Part shown: one piece after another, positions 13,533 through 20,266 of the stretch
Position numbering within the stretch: the stretch's first letter is position 1
Layout of the letters: each line of letters opens with the position of its first letter
Virus record (IMG/VR): IMGVR_UViG_3300032267_001036
Span: 1 to 30,462 of that record
Strand: one strand, 5' to 3'
Source: a virus
Length of the DNA stretch: 30,462 nt
The notes under the pieces: generated by a model
What the model saw: only the letters and a program-made list of their open reading frames with translations
Told to the model about the DNA's origin: nothing
Databases searched by the model: none
Program-made: the position numbers and the translations under genes

Positions 13533-13805
13533 ATGGGTTACTTACAACAAAAGTTGTGCAGCATCGCAGAAGTAAATTACATCAACCGATTAATGAATGG
13601 AACACCGGCATCACCGGACGTGCCAGGGTATGTACATTTTGATACACCAGTCAAAAAGCCTGACGATATTATTCAGGTATGGATAGCAAACCCCGACAAA
13701 AAAGGGTATTTAATGATGGTAGAGATGCCACGATCTCAACATGAAGCAGAAGTAAAAGCCATGAATGACGCATTTGACGCTAAACAACGGGAGAAAGCAA
13801 AATGA
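13533..13805 (+). CDS. Small early protein, unknown (90 aa)
   Basis: Starts MGYLQQKLCSIAEVNYINRL. It has AAGGAG before ATG 13533; a longer frame from GTG 13491 runs back into the membrane-peptide gene and is rejected. The mixed sequence with DDIIQVWIANPDKKGYLMMVEM looks like a small alpha/beta domain. It overlaps the next gene by four bases (ATGA). Not recognised. Confidence 0.6.
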   Translation: MGYLQQKLCSIAEVNYINRLMNGTPASPDVPGYVHFDTPVKKPDDIIQVWIANPDKKGYLMMVEMPRSQHEAEVKAMNDAFDAKQREKAK

Positions 13806-13987
13806 TATTTGATATTAAATTAGAAGCCGATGAGTTAATTACCATATTGCGGGCTTTGTATTGGTATGACGATAAGATCATGAATACAGAGCGAGATAAG
13901 GGTAGAGATATCAGCGAAAGGGATACTGTGATGCAATTACGCAGTAGATTGTCCAAACGATTAGAAAAAGAGGCATTGACAACATGA
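13802..13987 (+). CDS. Small helical protein, unknown (61 aa)
   Basis: Starts MIFDIKLEADELITILRALY. Highly charged, mostly helical, with a central DERD/Arg-rich stretch. ATGA overlaps on both sides (four bases with 13533-13805 and four with 13984-14094) show tight translational coupling. Not recognised. Confidence 0.55.
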   Translation: MIFDIKLEADELITILRALYWYDDKIMNTERDKGRDISERDTVMQLRSRLSKRLEKEALTT

Positions 13988-14094
13988 CACACACCATTAA
14001 ATTCGAATCAGTCCATCAGATGCTTGAATGGCTGATTGAGAATGAGGTATACCGCTTACCAGTGGATTTAACCATTTATTTGGAGGCAATATGA
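13984..14094 (+). CDS. 36-residue protein, unknown
   Basis: Reads MTHTIKFESVHQMLEWLIEN and then EVYRLPVDLTIYLEAI. An open frame linked by ATGA overlaps to both neighbours, which is the main reason to accept it. Function unknown. Confidence 0.5.
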   Translation: MTHTIKFESVHQMLEWLIENEVYRLPVDLTIYLEAI

Positions 14095-14393
14095 GATACG
14101 AAATTAAACGGGACAATGACCACTTTAAAATTGAGGAACTACCTGACCAAAAGTTTTACCTTGACATACTTACTGAGCAGACCCCTTGTGACGGGTGTGT
14201 CCACGTTCAAAAGTGTGGCACTAAACGATACGCTTGTGATGCATTTGCCCTTTATGTATATGATGGCCGAGTGGATTGGAATATTCCACGACTACCATCA
14301 AGGCGCATCTATTCACAGGCAATGCGTATCGGTGAGGGCAGTAACACATTGATTAGAAACATCAACAAAAGATTAAGAGAGGAAATAGCATGA
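14091..14393 (+). CDS. Small Cys-cluster protein (100 aa), possible zinc binding
   Basis: Starts MRYEIKRDNDHFKIEELPDQ. Cys residues are arranged CxxC-x5-C-x6-C (CDGCVHVQKCGTKRYAC, about 33-49), a plausible zinc-binding cluster. The C-terminal half is basic. Overlaps the previous gene by four bases and the next by four. Could be a nucleic-acid-binding or regulator protein; family not recognised. Confidence 0.6.
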   Translation: MRYEIKRDNDHFKIEELPDQKFYLDILTEQTPCDGCVHVQKCGTKRYACDAFALYVYDGRVDWNIPRLPSRRIYSQAMRIGEGSNTLIRNINKRLREEIA

Positions 14394-14650
14394 ATATCAT
14401 TGACCAATTAGGCGAGATTGACAAAATCATTAAAGAGAACGAGGCTATTGCCCGCAAACTAAAGGCAGAACTAATTACTAGGGGTGTAGGCAAGTATGAA
14501 GGCAGCCAGTATTGGGTAGAGGTGCAGCACTATGACAGGGCTACCATCAACCCCACCTTAGTTCGTGAGATGTGTGACCCTGAGATTGTGTCAGCCGTCA
14601 CCCAAGTCAAGGCAATTGATGCCGTTGTTGTTAAACCATTAGGAGTTTAA
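14390..14650 (+). CDS. Small protein, unknown (86 aa)
   Basis: Starts MNIIDQLGEIDKIIKENEAI. An N-terminal coiled coil (about 1-28) precedes a small beta-rich domain (GVGKYEGSQYWVEVQHYDRA) and a C-terminal VKAIDAVVVKPLGV. Overlaps the preceding gene by four bases. Compact phage early protein; not recognised. Confidence 0.6.
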   Translation: MNIIDQLGEIDKIIKENEAIARKLKAELITRGVGKYEGSQYWVEVQHYDRATINPTLVREMCDPEIVSAVTQVKAIDAVVVKPLGV

Positions 14651-14651
14651 G

Positions 14652-14819
14652 ATGCTTTCGTTTTTAGGTGGTATACTGGTGCTATTGTCGGCTTTTAGTT
14701 TGAGCTATGGATTTACAATGGAGAATTTTGCATGGTTAATTTTAGGTATCTTCTTATGTATACCCAACCTGATTCATTTAGTGGTGGTGGATCGGTTCAA
14801 TGGTAACAAAAGAAAATGA
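14652..14819 (+). CDS. Small two-helix membrane protein (55 aa)
   Basis: Starts MLSFLGGILVLLSAFSLSYG. Two hydrophobic helices (about 3-21 and 28-46) with a basic cytoplasmic tail (DRFNGNKRK). AGGAG (in the end of the previous gene) lies seven bases upstream. It overlaps the sigma-factor start by 20 bases. Could be a superinfection or host-membrane protein; function unknown. Confidence 0.6.
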   Translation: MLSFLGGILVLLSAFSLSYGFTMENFAWLILGIFLCIPNLIHLVVVDRFNGNKRK

Positions 14820-15378
14820 CCTACTAAGCGACTATCTACAATCCCTTTATGGGATTGAGCCACTACCCACAGAAGAAGAACACAGATTAGCGCAGTTAAT
14901 TGCTCAAGGGGATGACGATGCACTAGAAAAGCTCGTCACCCACAATCTGCGCTTTGTTGTCTATATTGTCAGGCAGATGACCGCTTGGCAGTATGGCAAA
15001 GTGCCAGTAGAAGATATGATTGCTATGGGTAATGAATCCTTATTCAAAGCTGCAAGGCAGTGGAAACCAACCAACAATGCCAAGTTTGCCACCTACGCCA
15101 AATCATTCATCTTCAAAGATGTGCGTAGAGCCTTGGACAATACAGCTAACCTCATCCGGCTACCAATTAATATCATGGAGCAAATCAAGCGACTTAACTA
15201 CAACGCTAGGACATTGACCCAAATGCTAGGTCGGCCGCCCACTGTGACCGAACTGGCTAAGATTATGAAGGTCAAAGAGTCTAAAATCTACCAGCTTCAG
15301 AATCATCTTAGCAGAGAACCCATATCAATCAACAACTTAAAACAAGAAAACCACATCGAGGAGAGCAGTGATGATTAG
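14800..15378 (+). CDS. Phage sigma factor, region 2-3 only
   Basis: 192 residues. Region 1.2/2.1 is recognisable (about 10-60), region 2.2-2.4 spans about 65-122 (VPVEDMIAMGNESLF, KFATYAKSFIFKDVRRALDN, IRLP), and a region-3-like HTH (LGRPPTVTELAKIMKVKES, about 143-161) follows. Region 4 is absent: the protein ends DD at 192. In the usual KFSTYATWWIRQAI segment the Trp pair is replaced by KSF/IF and the -10-reading Gln/Thr positions are altered, so promoter choice should differ from host sigma70. It should bind host core polymerase and direct phage transcription; the TTTGCATTAGTA sites are candidate targets. Confidence 0.82.
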   Translation: MVTKENDLLSDYLQSLYGIEPLPTEEEHRLAQLIAQGDDDALEKLVTHNLRFVVYIVRQMTAWQYGKVPVEDMIAMGNESLFKAARQWKPTNNAKFATYAKSFIFKDVRRALDNTANLIRLPINIMEQIKRLNYNARTLTQMLGRPPTVTELAKIMKVKESKIYQLQNHLSREPISINNLKQENHIEESSDD

Positions 15379-15688
15379 CCTTACCTTTGAGCAACAAAAA
15401 GCCTATGACCGCTTTATCAGGGCACGAAATAAGGTGGGCATCGTCAAACGAACGGGTAAGTGGATAAGACTAGCTGATGTCCAGTCTACTGTTGATCTAA
15501 TGGGTTTTAACCACCCCTTTTATGAGGACAACCCTGACTATCGGGAGTATAAGGAAGCTTTCTTGGCTTGGTTGGCAGTCGAGCCTCGTTTTCGCCATGA
15601 ACAGCGCATGAGAATGACAAGGGGTGACTATGGCGCAGAGGATTCTTGGGAAGAGAAGGATAAAGGCAAGAAGGCAATGAAACCATGA
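15371..15688 (+). CDS. Early protein, unknown (105 aa)
   Basis: Starts MISLTFEQQKAYDRFIRARN. Contains aromatic-rich motifs (FNHPFYEDNPDYREYKEAFL, WLAVEPRFR) and an acidic C-terminus. GAGGAG precedes ATG 15371, which overlaps the sigma-factor stop by eight bases. It overlaps the next gene by four. No family recognised; position next to the sigma factor could mean a regulator partner. Confidence 0.6.
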   Translation: MISLTFEQQKAYDRFIRARNKVGIVKRTGKWIRLADVQSTVDLMGFNHPFYEDNPDYREYKEAFLAWLAVEPRFRHEQRMRMTRGDYGAEDSWEEKDKGKKAMKP

Positions 15689-15882
15689 AAAAAGCGATAC
15701 CGACAGAAATGTATGACACAAATGGCAACTTGCAGATGATCCAATACCATGATGAGGAGGGTAAATTCATCATTCAAGCTGTTTGGGATGAAAATGACGA
15801 GCAAACAGCCGAAAACCGAGCAGAGTTTCGTAAATGGGCTGGCAGATGGCTAAAACAGAACGGATGGGGGGTTACCACTTAA
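15685..15882 (+). CDS. Small acidic protein, unknown (65 aa)
   Basis: Starts MKKAIPTEMYDTNGNLQMIQ. Likely a small beta/alpha domain. Its ATG overlaps the preceding stop (ATGA). Its last codons (GWGVTT) lie in GGGGGGTTACCACTTAA, a sequence repeated at 13376-13392, so the gene's 3' end is shared with a repeat unit. Last gene before the iteron region. Function unknown. Confidence 0.55.
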   Translation: MKKAIPTEMYDTNGNLQMIQYHDEEGKFIIQAVWDENDEQTAENRAEFRKWAGRWLKQNGWGVTT

Positions 15883-15905
15883 TCGGATTGCTTTTTGGAT
15901 CCAAA

Positions 15906-15921
15906 TTTGTACCCCTTGTCA
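15906..15921 (-). repeat. 16-base iteron (exact)
   Basis: TTTGTACCCCTTGTCA on the plus strand, reverse complement TGACAAGGGGTACAAA. Identical to the element at 10672-10687. It directly adjoins the second 116-bp repeat. Confidence 0.7.
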
Positions 15922-16037
15922 CAGTAGTATGGGTCAAATCAACTTTATCCGTAAATATTTTATTTTATATTTAAAATATTTAAAATAAATAGAGATAGAG
16001 GGGTACTACTATGACAAGTGGTACAAATCGCTTGTAA
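15922..16037 (+). repeat. 116-bp direct repeat, copy B
   Basis: Same length, ends and internal landmarks as 10513-10628: CAGTAGTATGGGTCAAA, CAACTTTATCCG, an AT-rich core, GGGGTACTACTA, GTACAAATCGCTTGTAA. In place of the second GTACTACTAG block it has GACAAGTGGTACAAA, a one-mismatch iteron. Direct orientation, 5.4 kb apart. Confidence 0.75.
16012..16027 (+). repeat. 16-base iteron (one mismatch)
   Basis: TGACAAGTGGTACAAA; one base differs from the exact copies. It is inside the 116-bp repeat B. A truncated AAAGGGGTACAA lies at 16071-16082. Confidence 0.65.
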
Positions 16038-16097
16038 CCTATTGATTTTATTGACACTGAATTTTAAAACAAAGGGGTACAATTTTGGAGCATACCC

Positions 16098-16113
16098 TGA
16101 CAAGGGGTACAAA
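16098..16113 (+). repeat. 16-base iteron (exact)
   Basis: TGACAAGGGGTACAAA on the plus strand, 78 bases before the primase-helicase start. Opposite orientation to the exact copies at 10672 and 15906. Confidence 0.7.
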
Positions 16114-16168
16114 TGATAACTAAAAGTAATAAGCTTATAACTAAAAGATATTTACAAACAACGGCAAA

Positions 16169-16180
16169 TTTGCATTAGTA
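16169..16180 (+). promoter_or_regulatory. Phage promoter-like motif, copy 6 (no GGGCG)
   Basis: TTTGCATTAGTA followed by TAGAGAAACTATG; the ATG (16191) of the primase-helicase begins ten bases later. The GGGCG element found 14 bases upstream in five other copies is missing (ATTTA instead). Possibly a variant with a stronger TAGTATA core. Confidence 0.6.
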
Positions 16181-16190
16181 TAGAGAAACT

Positions 16191-18500
16191 ATGAACAAAC
16201 CACCTACCCTATCAGTCCAATTTGACAATATCCCTATGGATCTCAAACGCACCCCTCGGTGGGTAATGTGGCGTTTTGTGGAAATAGGCGATGAAGAGAC
16301 CAAACGCTGGTCTAAGCTGCCAATGCAGGTTAATGGACAACCAGCCTCATCCACAAACCCACAAACCTGGGCCGACTTTCTCACAGTCCAGCAAGCCTAC
16401 ACGACCAATCCAAACCGCTTTGACGGTGTTGGCTTTGTGTTTTCAGACCACGATAACCTTGTTGGCATCGACCTGGACGATTGCTATGATGCCGATCACC
16501 ACGTTTTCACAGATGCTGCACTGCAGCATATTGCCAGCTCTGTTACTGGTTATATGGAAGTATCACCATCAGGCACAGGGGTTAAGATTTTCACCCGGGC
16601 TACGATGCACTCGGCTCACGTTGACCACGACAAGGGGCTAGAGTGTTACCCTAAAGGTCGTTACTTCACAGTCACGGGTCACGTGCTCTCAGGCACGATT
16701 CCTACTGCTGAGCAAGATTTAACAGACATCATCCCTGAGCGCACCATTCGGCGCACTGGTGATGCGTTTGCGGACTACACCCCGCCAGTAGAGGGTTACG
16801 ACTTACACCGAGTAGAAACAGAGATATTGGCACACATTGACCCATCGAGCGGGTACACAGACTGGCTCGCTGTGGGTATGGCACTGCACCATCAGTTCGG
16901 TGCTGACTATGAAGCGTTAGAGTTATGGGATCGCTGGTCGTACGGGGATGGGTTTGTGCCTAACTACGCACCGACTGCGTGTGATAAGAAGTGGTCGACG
17001 TTTAAGGGATCAGGTGCCACCTTGCGCTCACTGATTTTTAAGATCAACCAACACAAGCGCCAGGAAGCATTGGACAACGGTGAGATTATCTTGGACTCAG
17101 GTGTCATGAACCATGCCCGTACGTTTTTAGATAACTTTTTTGTATCAGAAGAAGGCTACCGTCTTGTGCATTATGCTGATGATTTTTATGTCCACTCAAA
17201 GACCCACTACGAAGTAATGGAGGAGCAGACCATCCGCTCCCAGTTGTATCTGTTTTTGGATCGGTGCAAGAAAGCAGCCAAGGGTGGTGCGCTCGTGCCG
17301 TTTAATCCATCGCCTGCCAGTGTATCGGCTGCAGTCGATGCTGCTAAGTCTATTACGCACTTGCCTAACATTGCCAACACCCGCCCACCAATTTGGTTAG
17401 AAGCGTATCGGTTAAACAAACCGGAGGCATCTAAGTTAATCAGTTTACAAAACGGTATCTTTCATTTAGAAGATCGGGTGTTGATACCTCACTCACTGGG
17501 TTTCTTTACACAGAACTCATTACCGTTTGATTACGATGAGCAGGCTACTTGCCCGGTGTGGGAGAAGTTTTTAGAAGATGTGTGGCCTGACGATCAAGCT
17601 ACCATTGATACGCTACAAGAAATGTTTGGCTACATTCTTAGTGGTGACACTAAGCAGCAAAAGTTTTTTAACATCATTGGCCCACGTCGTTCGGGTAAAG
17701 GAACGATTAACAAAGTGTTGGTGAGCCTGTTAGGGCAGCACAACACCGTTGCACCTGAATTAGGAGAATTGTGTGATCCATTTGGCCTACAACCCTGGCT
17801 GGGTAAACTTCTCGCTTCTTTTACCGACGCTCGTGCTCCTGAGCGCAATCGCTCTGCTGTGGTATCTCAGCTTTTGCGTATCGTGGGCGGTGATACGGTT
17901 ACTGTCAATCGTAAGAACAAAGAAAGCTGGAACGGCTACCTCCCAACACGAATAGTCATTTACTCAAACGAAGTGATGCAGCTTACCGAAAACTCAAACG
18001 CACTGACTGGTCGTATGATTGTGCTTAAGATGGTTAAGTCATTCTTTAACAAAGAAGACACCGATCTGTCTTACAAGTTGTCCAAAGAACTCTCAGGTAT
18101 TTTTAACTGGGCAATGAAAGGTCTTGAGCGTAGGTTAGAGCGTGGTGGTCACTTTATTCAGCCTGAGTCAGGTAAAGATTATTTAGAATTGATGTCTGAA
18201 CTGGGCAACCCAATCGGCACGTTTGCTGAAGAGGCACTGATCTTTGATCCATCTTCATCAACTCCAAAAGATGAGGTGTTTGCTTGTTACAAACACTGGG
18301 CTACTAAGAAGAACATTCCGTATGGCACAGAGCTGGCGTTCAAGCGTAGGTTTATTGCTGCAGTCCAGGAGCATAACATTCAGATTGGATTAGACAGAAC
18401 CAAAGGCAGTCGAATCCATTTGTACCATGGTGTTAAGCTTAACGAAAAAGCACAACGCTATGTTGATACTAACTTTATGCCCGAGGAAGGTGTGTTTTGA
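16191..18500 (+). CDS. Primase-helicase (prim-pol plus D5/SF3 helicase)
   Basis: 769 residues, the likely replication primase and unwinding enzyme. The N-terminal archaeo-eukaryotic primase-type module shows GIDLDDCYD (about 92-100), SPSGTGVKIF (125-134) and GLECYPKGRYFTVTGH (149-164), the three expected motifs. A middle domain (about 190-400) resembles PriCT/D5-N linkers. The SF3-type helicase has Walker A GPRRSGKG (497-504), then LASFTDARAPERN and IVIYSNEVMQLT. It sits beside iterons and a promoter-like motif, the usual context for a replication initiator. ATG 16191 has only weak Shine-Dalgarno (GAGAA). The next gene starts inside its stop. Confidence 0.9.
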   Translation: MNKPPTLSVQFDNIPMDLKRTPRWVMWRFVEIGDEETKRWSKLPMQVNGQPASSTNPQTWADFLTVQQAYTTNPNRFDGVGFVFSDHDNLVGIDLDDCYDADHHVFTDAALQHIASSVTGYMEVSPSGTGVKIFTRATMHSAHVDHDKGLECYPKGRYFTVTGHVLSGTIPTAEQDLTDIIPERTIRRTGDAFADYTPPVEGYDLHRVETEILAHIDPSSGYTDWLAVGMALHHQFGADYEALELWDRWSYGDGFVPNYAPTACDKKWSTFKGSGATLRSLIFKINQHKRQEALDNGEIILDSGVMNHARTFLDNFFVSEEGYRLVHYADDFYVHSKTHYEVMEEQTIRSQLYLFLDRCKKAAKGGALVPFNPSPASVSAAVDAAKSITHLPNIANTRPPIWLEAYRLNKPEASKLISLQNGIFHLEDRVLIPHSLGFFTQNSLPFDYDEQATCPVWEKFLEDVWPDDQATIDTLQEMFGYILSGDTKQQKFFNIIGPRRSGKGTINKVLVSLLGQHNTVAPELGELCDPFGLQPWLGKLLASFTDARAPERNRSAVVSQLLRIVGGDTVTVNRKNKESWNGYLPTRIVIYSNEVMQLTENSNALTGRMIVLKMVKSFFNKEDTDLSYKLSKELSGIFNWAMKGLERRLERGGHFIQPESGKDYLELMSELGNPIGTFAEEALIFDPSSSTPKDEVFACYKHWATKKNIPYGTELAFKRRFIAAVQEHNIQIGLDRTKGSRIHLYHGVKLNEKAQRYVDTNFMPEEGVF

Positions 18501-18748
18501 AACGCTTTAACTTTCGCAAAATCATCAAGCGCAACGACTTTACCAGTATCTTTGGTAATGTCGGTTGTCGTCGCACATTAAAGTCTGCGTTACATAAGCA
18601 TTTTTGGAATCGTTGGAAAAAGTTTAAAATGCAACAAATACGCCGAGCCAAACAAGGCTGGCGTAACAGAGTGTTCGGCACTAAAACGGCATTACGGATT
18701 CGCAAGACTTATGGCAGACGTGGTAACATACCTTTGTTTAGGAGATAA
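18497..18748 (+). CDS. Small very basic protein (83 aa)
   Basis: Starts with TTG (MKRFNFRKIIKRNDFTSIFG). Arg and Lys residues are spread along the whole length, giving a very high pI. AGGAAGG lies upstream and the start overlaps the primase stop by four bases, so translation is coupled. Probably binds nucleic acid, perhaps with the primase-helicase, but no family is recognised. Confidence 0.6.
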   Translation: MKRFNFRKIIKRNDFTSIFGNVGCRRTLKSALHKHFWNRWKKFKMQQIRRAKQGWRNRVFGTKTALRIRKTYGRRGNIPLFRR

Positions 18749-18750
18749 TG

Positions 18751-18900
18751 ATGCTTACAGTAAAACAGTATTTAGAAATCTTTAAGTTCTCAAACGTTGA
18801 AAATCTAAAGCACATGAAGCGTGTGTTGTTTATGTCACACGGCACCGAGGATTTAAAAAACCGTTATGAGGCGGTAAAGATCGCACTGGGGGAACAATGA
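18751..18900 (+). CDS. Small helical protein (49 aa)
   Basis: Starts MLTVKQYLEIFKFSNVENLK; mostly helical. AGGAG at 18740-18744 gives six bases of spacing to ATG 18751; an in-frame ATG at 18748 is possible but too close. Overlaps the next gene by four bases. Not recognised. Confidence 0.5.
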   Translation: MLTVKQYLEIFKFSNVENLKHMKRVLFMSHGTEDLKNRYEAVKIALGEQ

Positions 18901-19184
18901 ACGCAAATGAACTAGCCAATTTATTAGAAGTAGACAGTTGGTACAAGCTGGTAACTAGAGAAGAAATAACCACCATGCTACGCCAGCAACAAGCTGAAAT
19001 ACAAGCGTTAAAAGAAAAATTAATGATGGAAGAAGAAAGCTATATGCTTTTAGATGAAGAATCGCTTTGTGCTAAAGAATCAATTAAACAACAACAAACT
19101 GAAATAGAGGCGTTGAAAGCGTTGAACAAATCAATTATTGATGACCCATTGCAATTTATGAGAATAAAGGCACAAGAGAAATGA
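18897..19184 (+). CDS. Coiled-coil protein, unknown (95 aa)
   Basis: Starts MNANELANLLEVDSWYKLVT. Two Gln/Glu/Lys-rich heptad stretches (about 30-50 and 62-80) predict coiled coil, so dimerisation is likely. ATGA overlaps at both ends. It lies in a run of small genes between primase and the nuclease/helicase pair. Function unknown. Confidence 0.55.
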   Translation: MNANELANLLEVDSWYKLVTREEITTMLRQQQAEIQALKEKLMMEEESYMLLDEESLCAKESIKQQQTEIEALKALNKSIIDDPLQFMRIKAQEK

Positions 19185-19336
19185 CCACCTTCACCACACA
19201 AGACCGGCAAGATGCGGAAAAGCACCGTGACATCACAATCAAAGGTTTTAACTTTCGCTTTGTCAAAGAGGGCGACGAGTGGGTTTGCAGAATGCCTGAA
19301 TGGTTACTTAAAAACGCAGAGGATTTATTAAAATGA
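19181..19336 (+). CDS. Small protein, unknown (51 aa)
   Basis: Starts MTTFTTQDRQDAEKHRDITI, then a short KGFNFRFVKEGDEWVCRM beta-like stretch. ATGA start and stop overlaps with both neighbours are the main support. Not recognised. Confidence 0.5.
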   Translation: MTTFTTQDRQDAEKHRDITIKGFNFRFVKEGDEWVCRMPEWLLKNAEDLLK

Positions 19337-19452
19337 GTTTCATTATCTACCAACACAACGGACTCAAAGTCATCCAGTGGTTCGCCACAGTTGACGAACT
19401 GATTGCCAGTATGCTGGCCAACCCTAACGACGCATATCACCGCAATGACTGA
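19333..19452 (+). CDS. Small protein, unknown (39 aa)
   Basis: Reads MSFIIYQHNGLKVIQWFATV and then DELIASMLANPNDAYHRND. Overlaps the previous stop by four bases and the next start by eight. Supported by coupling, not by homology. Confidence 0.45.
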   Translation: MSFIIYQHNGLKVIQWFATVDELIASMLANPNDAYHRND

Positions 19453-19627
19453 GATCGCACTATCATTCTTCATCGGCTTTTTGGTGGGCCTGGTGATGCG
19501 CCCAAAAGATAAAGACATGTTAGATGATGTGTTAGAGCGCAACGAAAAGTACCGCAAGTACGAAGAAGAGATTAAGTATTATAAAGACCTGTGCAAATGG
19601 CACGTAGAACAGAGGAATAAAACATGA
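19445..19627 (+). CDS. Small membrane-anchored coiled-coil protein (60 aa)
   Basis: From ATG 19445: a hydrophobic N-terminal helix (ALSFFIGFLVGLVM, about 5-18) then a charged coiled coil (about 22-55). This is the layout of an inner-membrane spanin, but the protein is short and the gene is in the replication block rather than a lysis cassette, so this is only a possibility. Overlaps the next gene by four bases. Confidence 0.5.
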   Translation: MTEIALSFFIGFLVGLVMRPKDKDMLDDVLERNEKYRKYEEEIKYYKDLCKWHVEQRNKT

Positions 19628-20178
19628 AAAAGAAACTTTATTTTGTAATTAAAGTTCCAATTTTTCCAGCTAACATTCATGTTTGCTTAGATGAGCCCGC
19701 ATTTAGACAAGCACTCAAAGACAAAAATGTCCTTCAAAAAGTAGAAGCATTAGAGGGGGGCGCAATGGCTGAGACCCACTCCATCCCTACTGCAGACGGT
19801 AAAACCTTTATTGGCCTGTTGCTTGATCTAACCAGCATTGATGACCTTGATGCCACATTGGTTCATGAGTCAGTCCATTTAGTGTATCGTATCTTTGAAT
19901 ACATCTGCGAAGAGACACCCGGCGAAGAGACACGCGCCTATTTAACTGAATACGTTTACAAAGAATTAAAGCGAGGCATTGATGAGCACGGTATTGGAAA
20001 AAGAAATAGAAAGCTACTTGAACAAAAGAATCAAGCAGTTATCGGGGCTCTCATTCAAATGGCAGAGCAGCGTGACGGGGGTGCCGGATCGGATAGTGTT
20101 TCTAAACCAAAAAGTTTATCTAGTCGAACTAAAAACACCAACCGGAAGACTGAGCCCAAGACAAGAAGTCGTGTTTGA
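19624..20178 (+). CDS. HExxH-type putative metallopeptidase-like protein
   Basis: The frame has 184 residues. HESVH (81-85) followed by GEETRAYLTEYVYKEL (about 100-115) has the spacing of phage HExxH proteins where a later Glu may be the third metal ligand. The first 120 residues look like a real domain. The remaining 65 are low-complexity and are mostly out-of-frame reading of the overlapping VRR-NUC gene, so an ancestral stop may have been lost. Substrate unknown; could process a phage or host protein. Confidence 0.6.
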   Translation: MKKKLYFVIKVPIFPANIHVCLDEPAFRQALKDKNVLQKVEALEGGAMAETHSIPTADGKTFIGLLLDLTSIDDLDATLVHESVHLVYRIFEYICEETPGEETRAYLTEYVYKELKRGIDEHGIGKRNRKLLEQKNQAVIGALIQMAEQRDGGAGSDSVSKPKSLSSRTKNTNRKTEPKTRSRV

Positions 20179-20266
20179 CCAAATTGGTGAAGCGGGTTTT
20201 CCCGTTCACGTTCTGCGTAGTCACGAAGACATAGAAGACTTTATTAAACATGCTACAACGAACTGA
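19982..20266 (+). CDS. VRR-NUC domain nuclease (94 aa)
   Basis: A compact PD-(D/E)xK-type nuclease: GVPDRIVFL (Asp36), VYLVELKTPTGRLSPRQ (Glu49 and Lys51, Gln61). This is a stand-alone VRR-NUC (virus-type replication-repair nuclease), often beside SNF2-type helicases in phages, as here. It may cut branched or damaged DNA. ATG 19982 is preceded by GCGAGG. The first 197 bases lie inside the 3' part of the metallopeptidase-like frame, an unusually long overlap. Confidence 0.85.
   Translation: MSTVLEKEIESYLNKRIKQLSGLSFKWQSSVTGVPDRIVFLNQKVYLVELKTPTGRLSPRQEVVFDQIGEAGFPVHVLRSHEDIEDFIKHATTN

Larger units (their letters stand above)
15883..16190. other. Non-coding iteron region before the primase-helicase
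   Basis: About 308 bases without a gene. It contains one minus-strand and three plus-strand iterons, the second 116-bp repeat (15922-16037) with an AT-rich tract, and promoter-like copy 6. Iterons, an AT-rich tract and an adjacent replication initiator-type gene make this the best origin candidate in the window. Confidence 0.6.
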
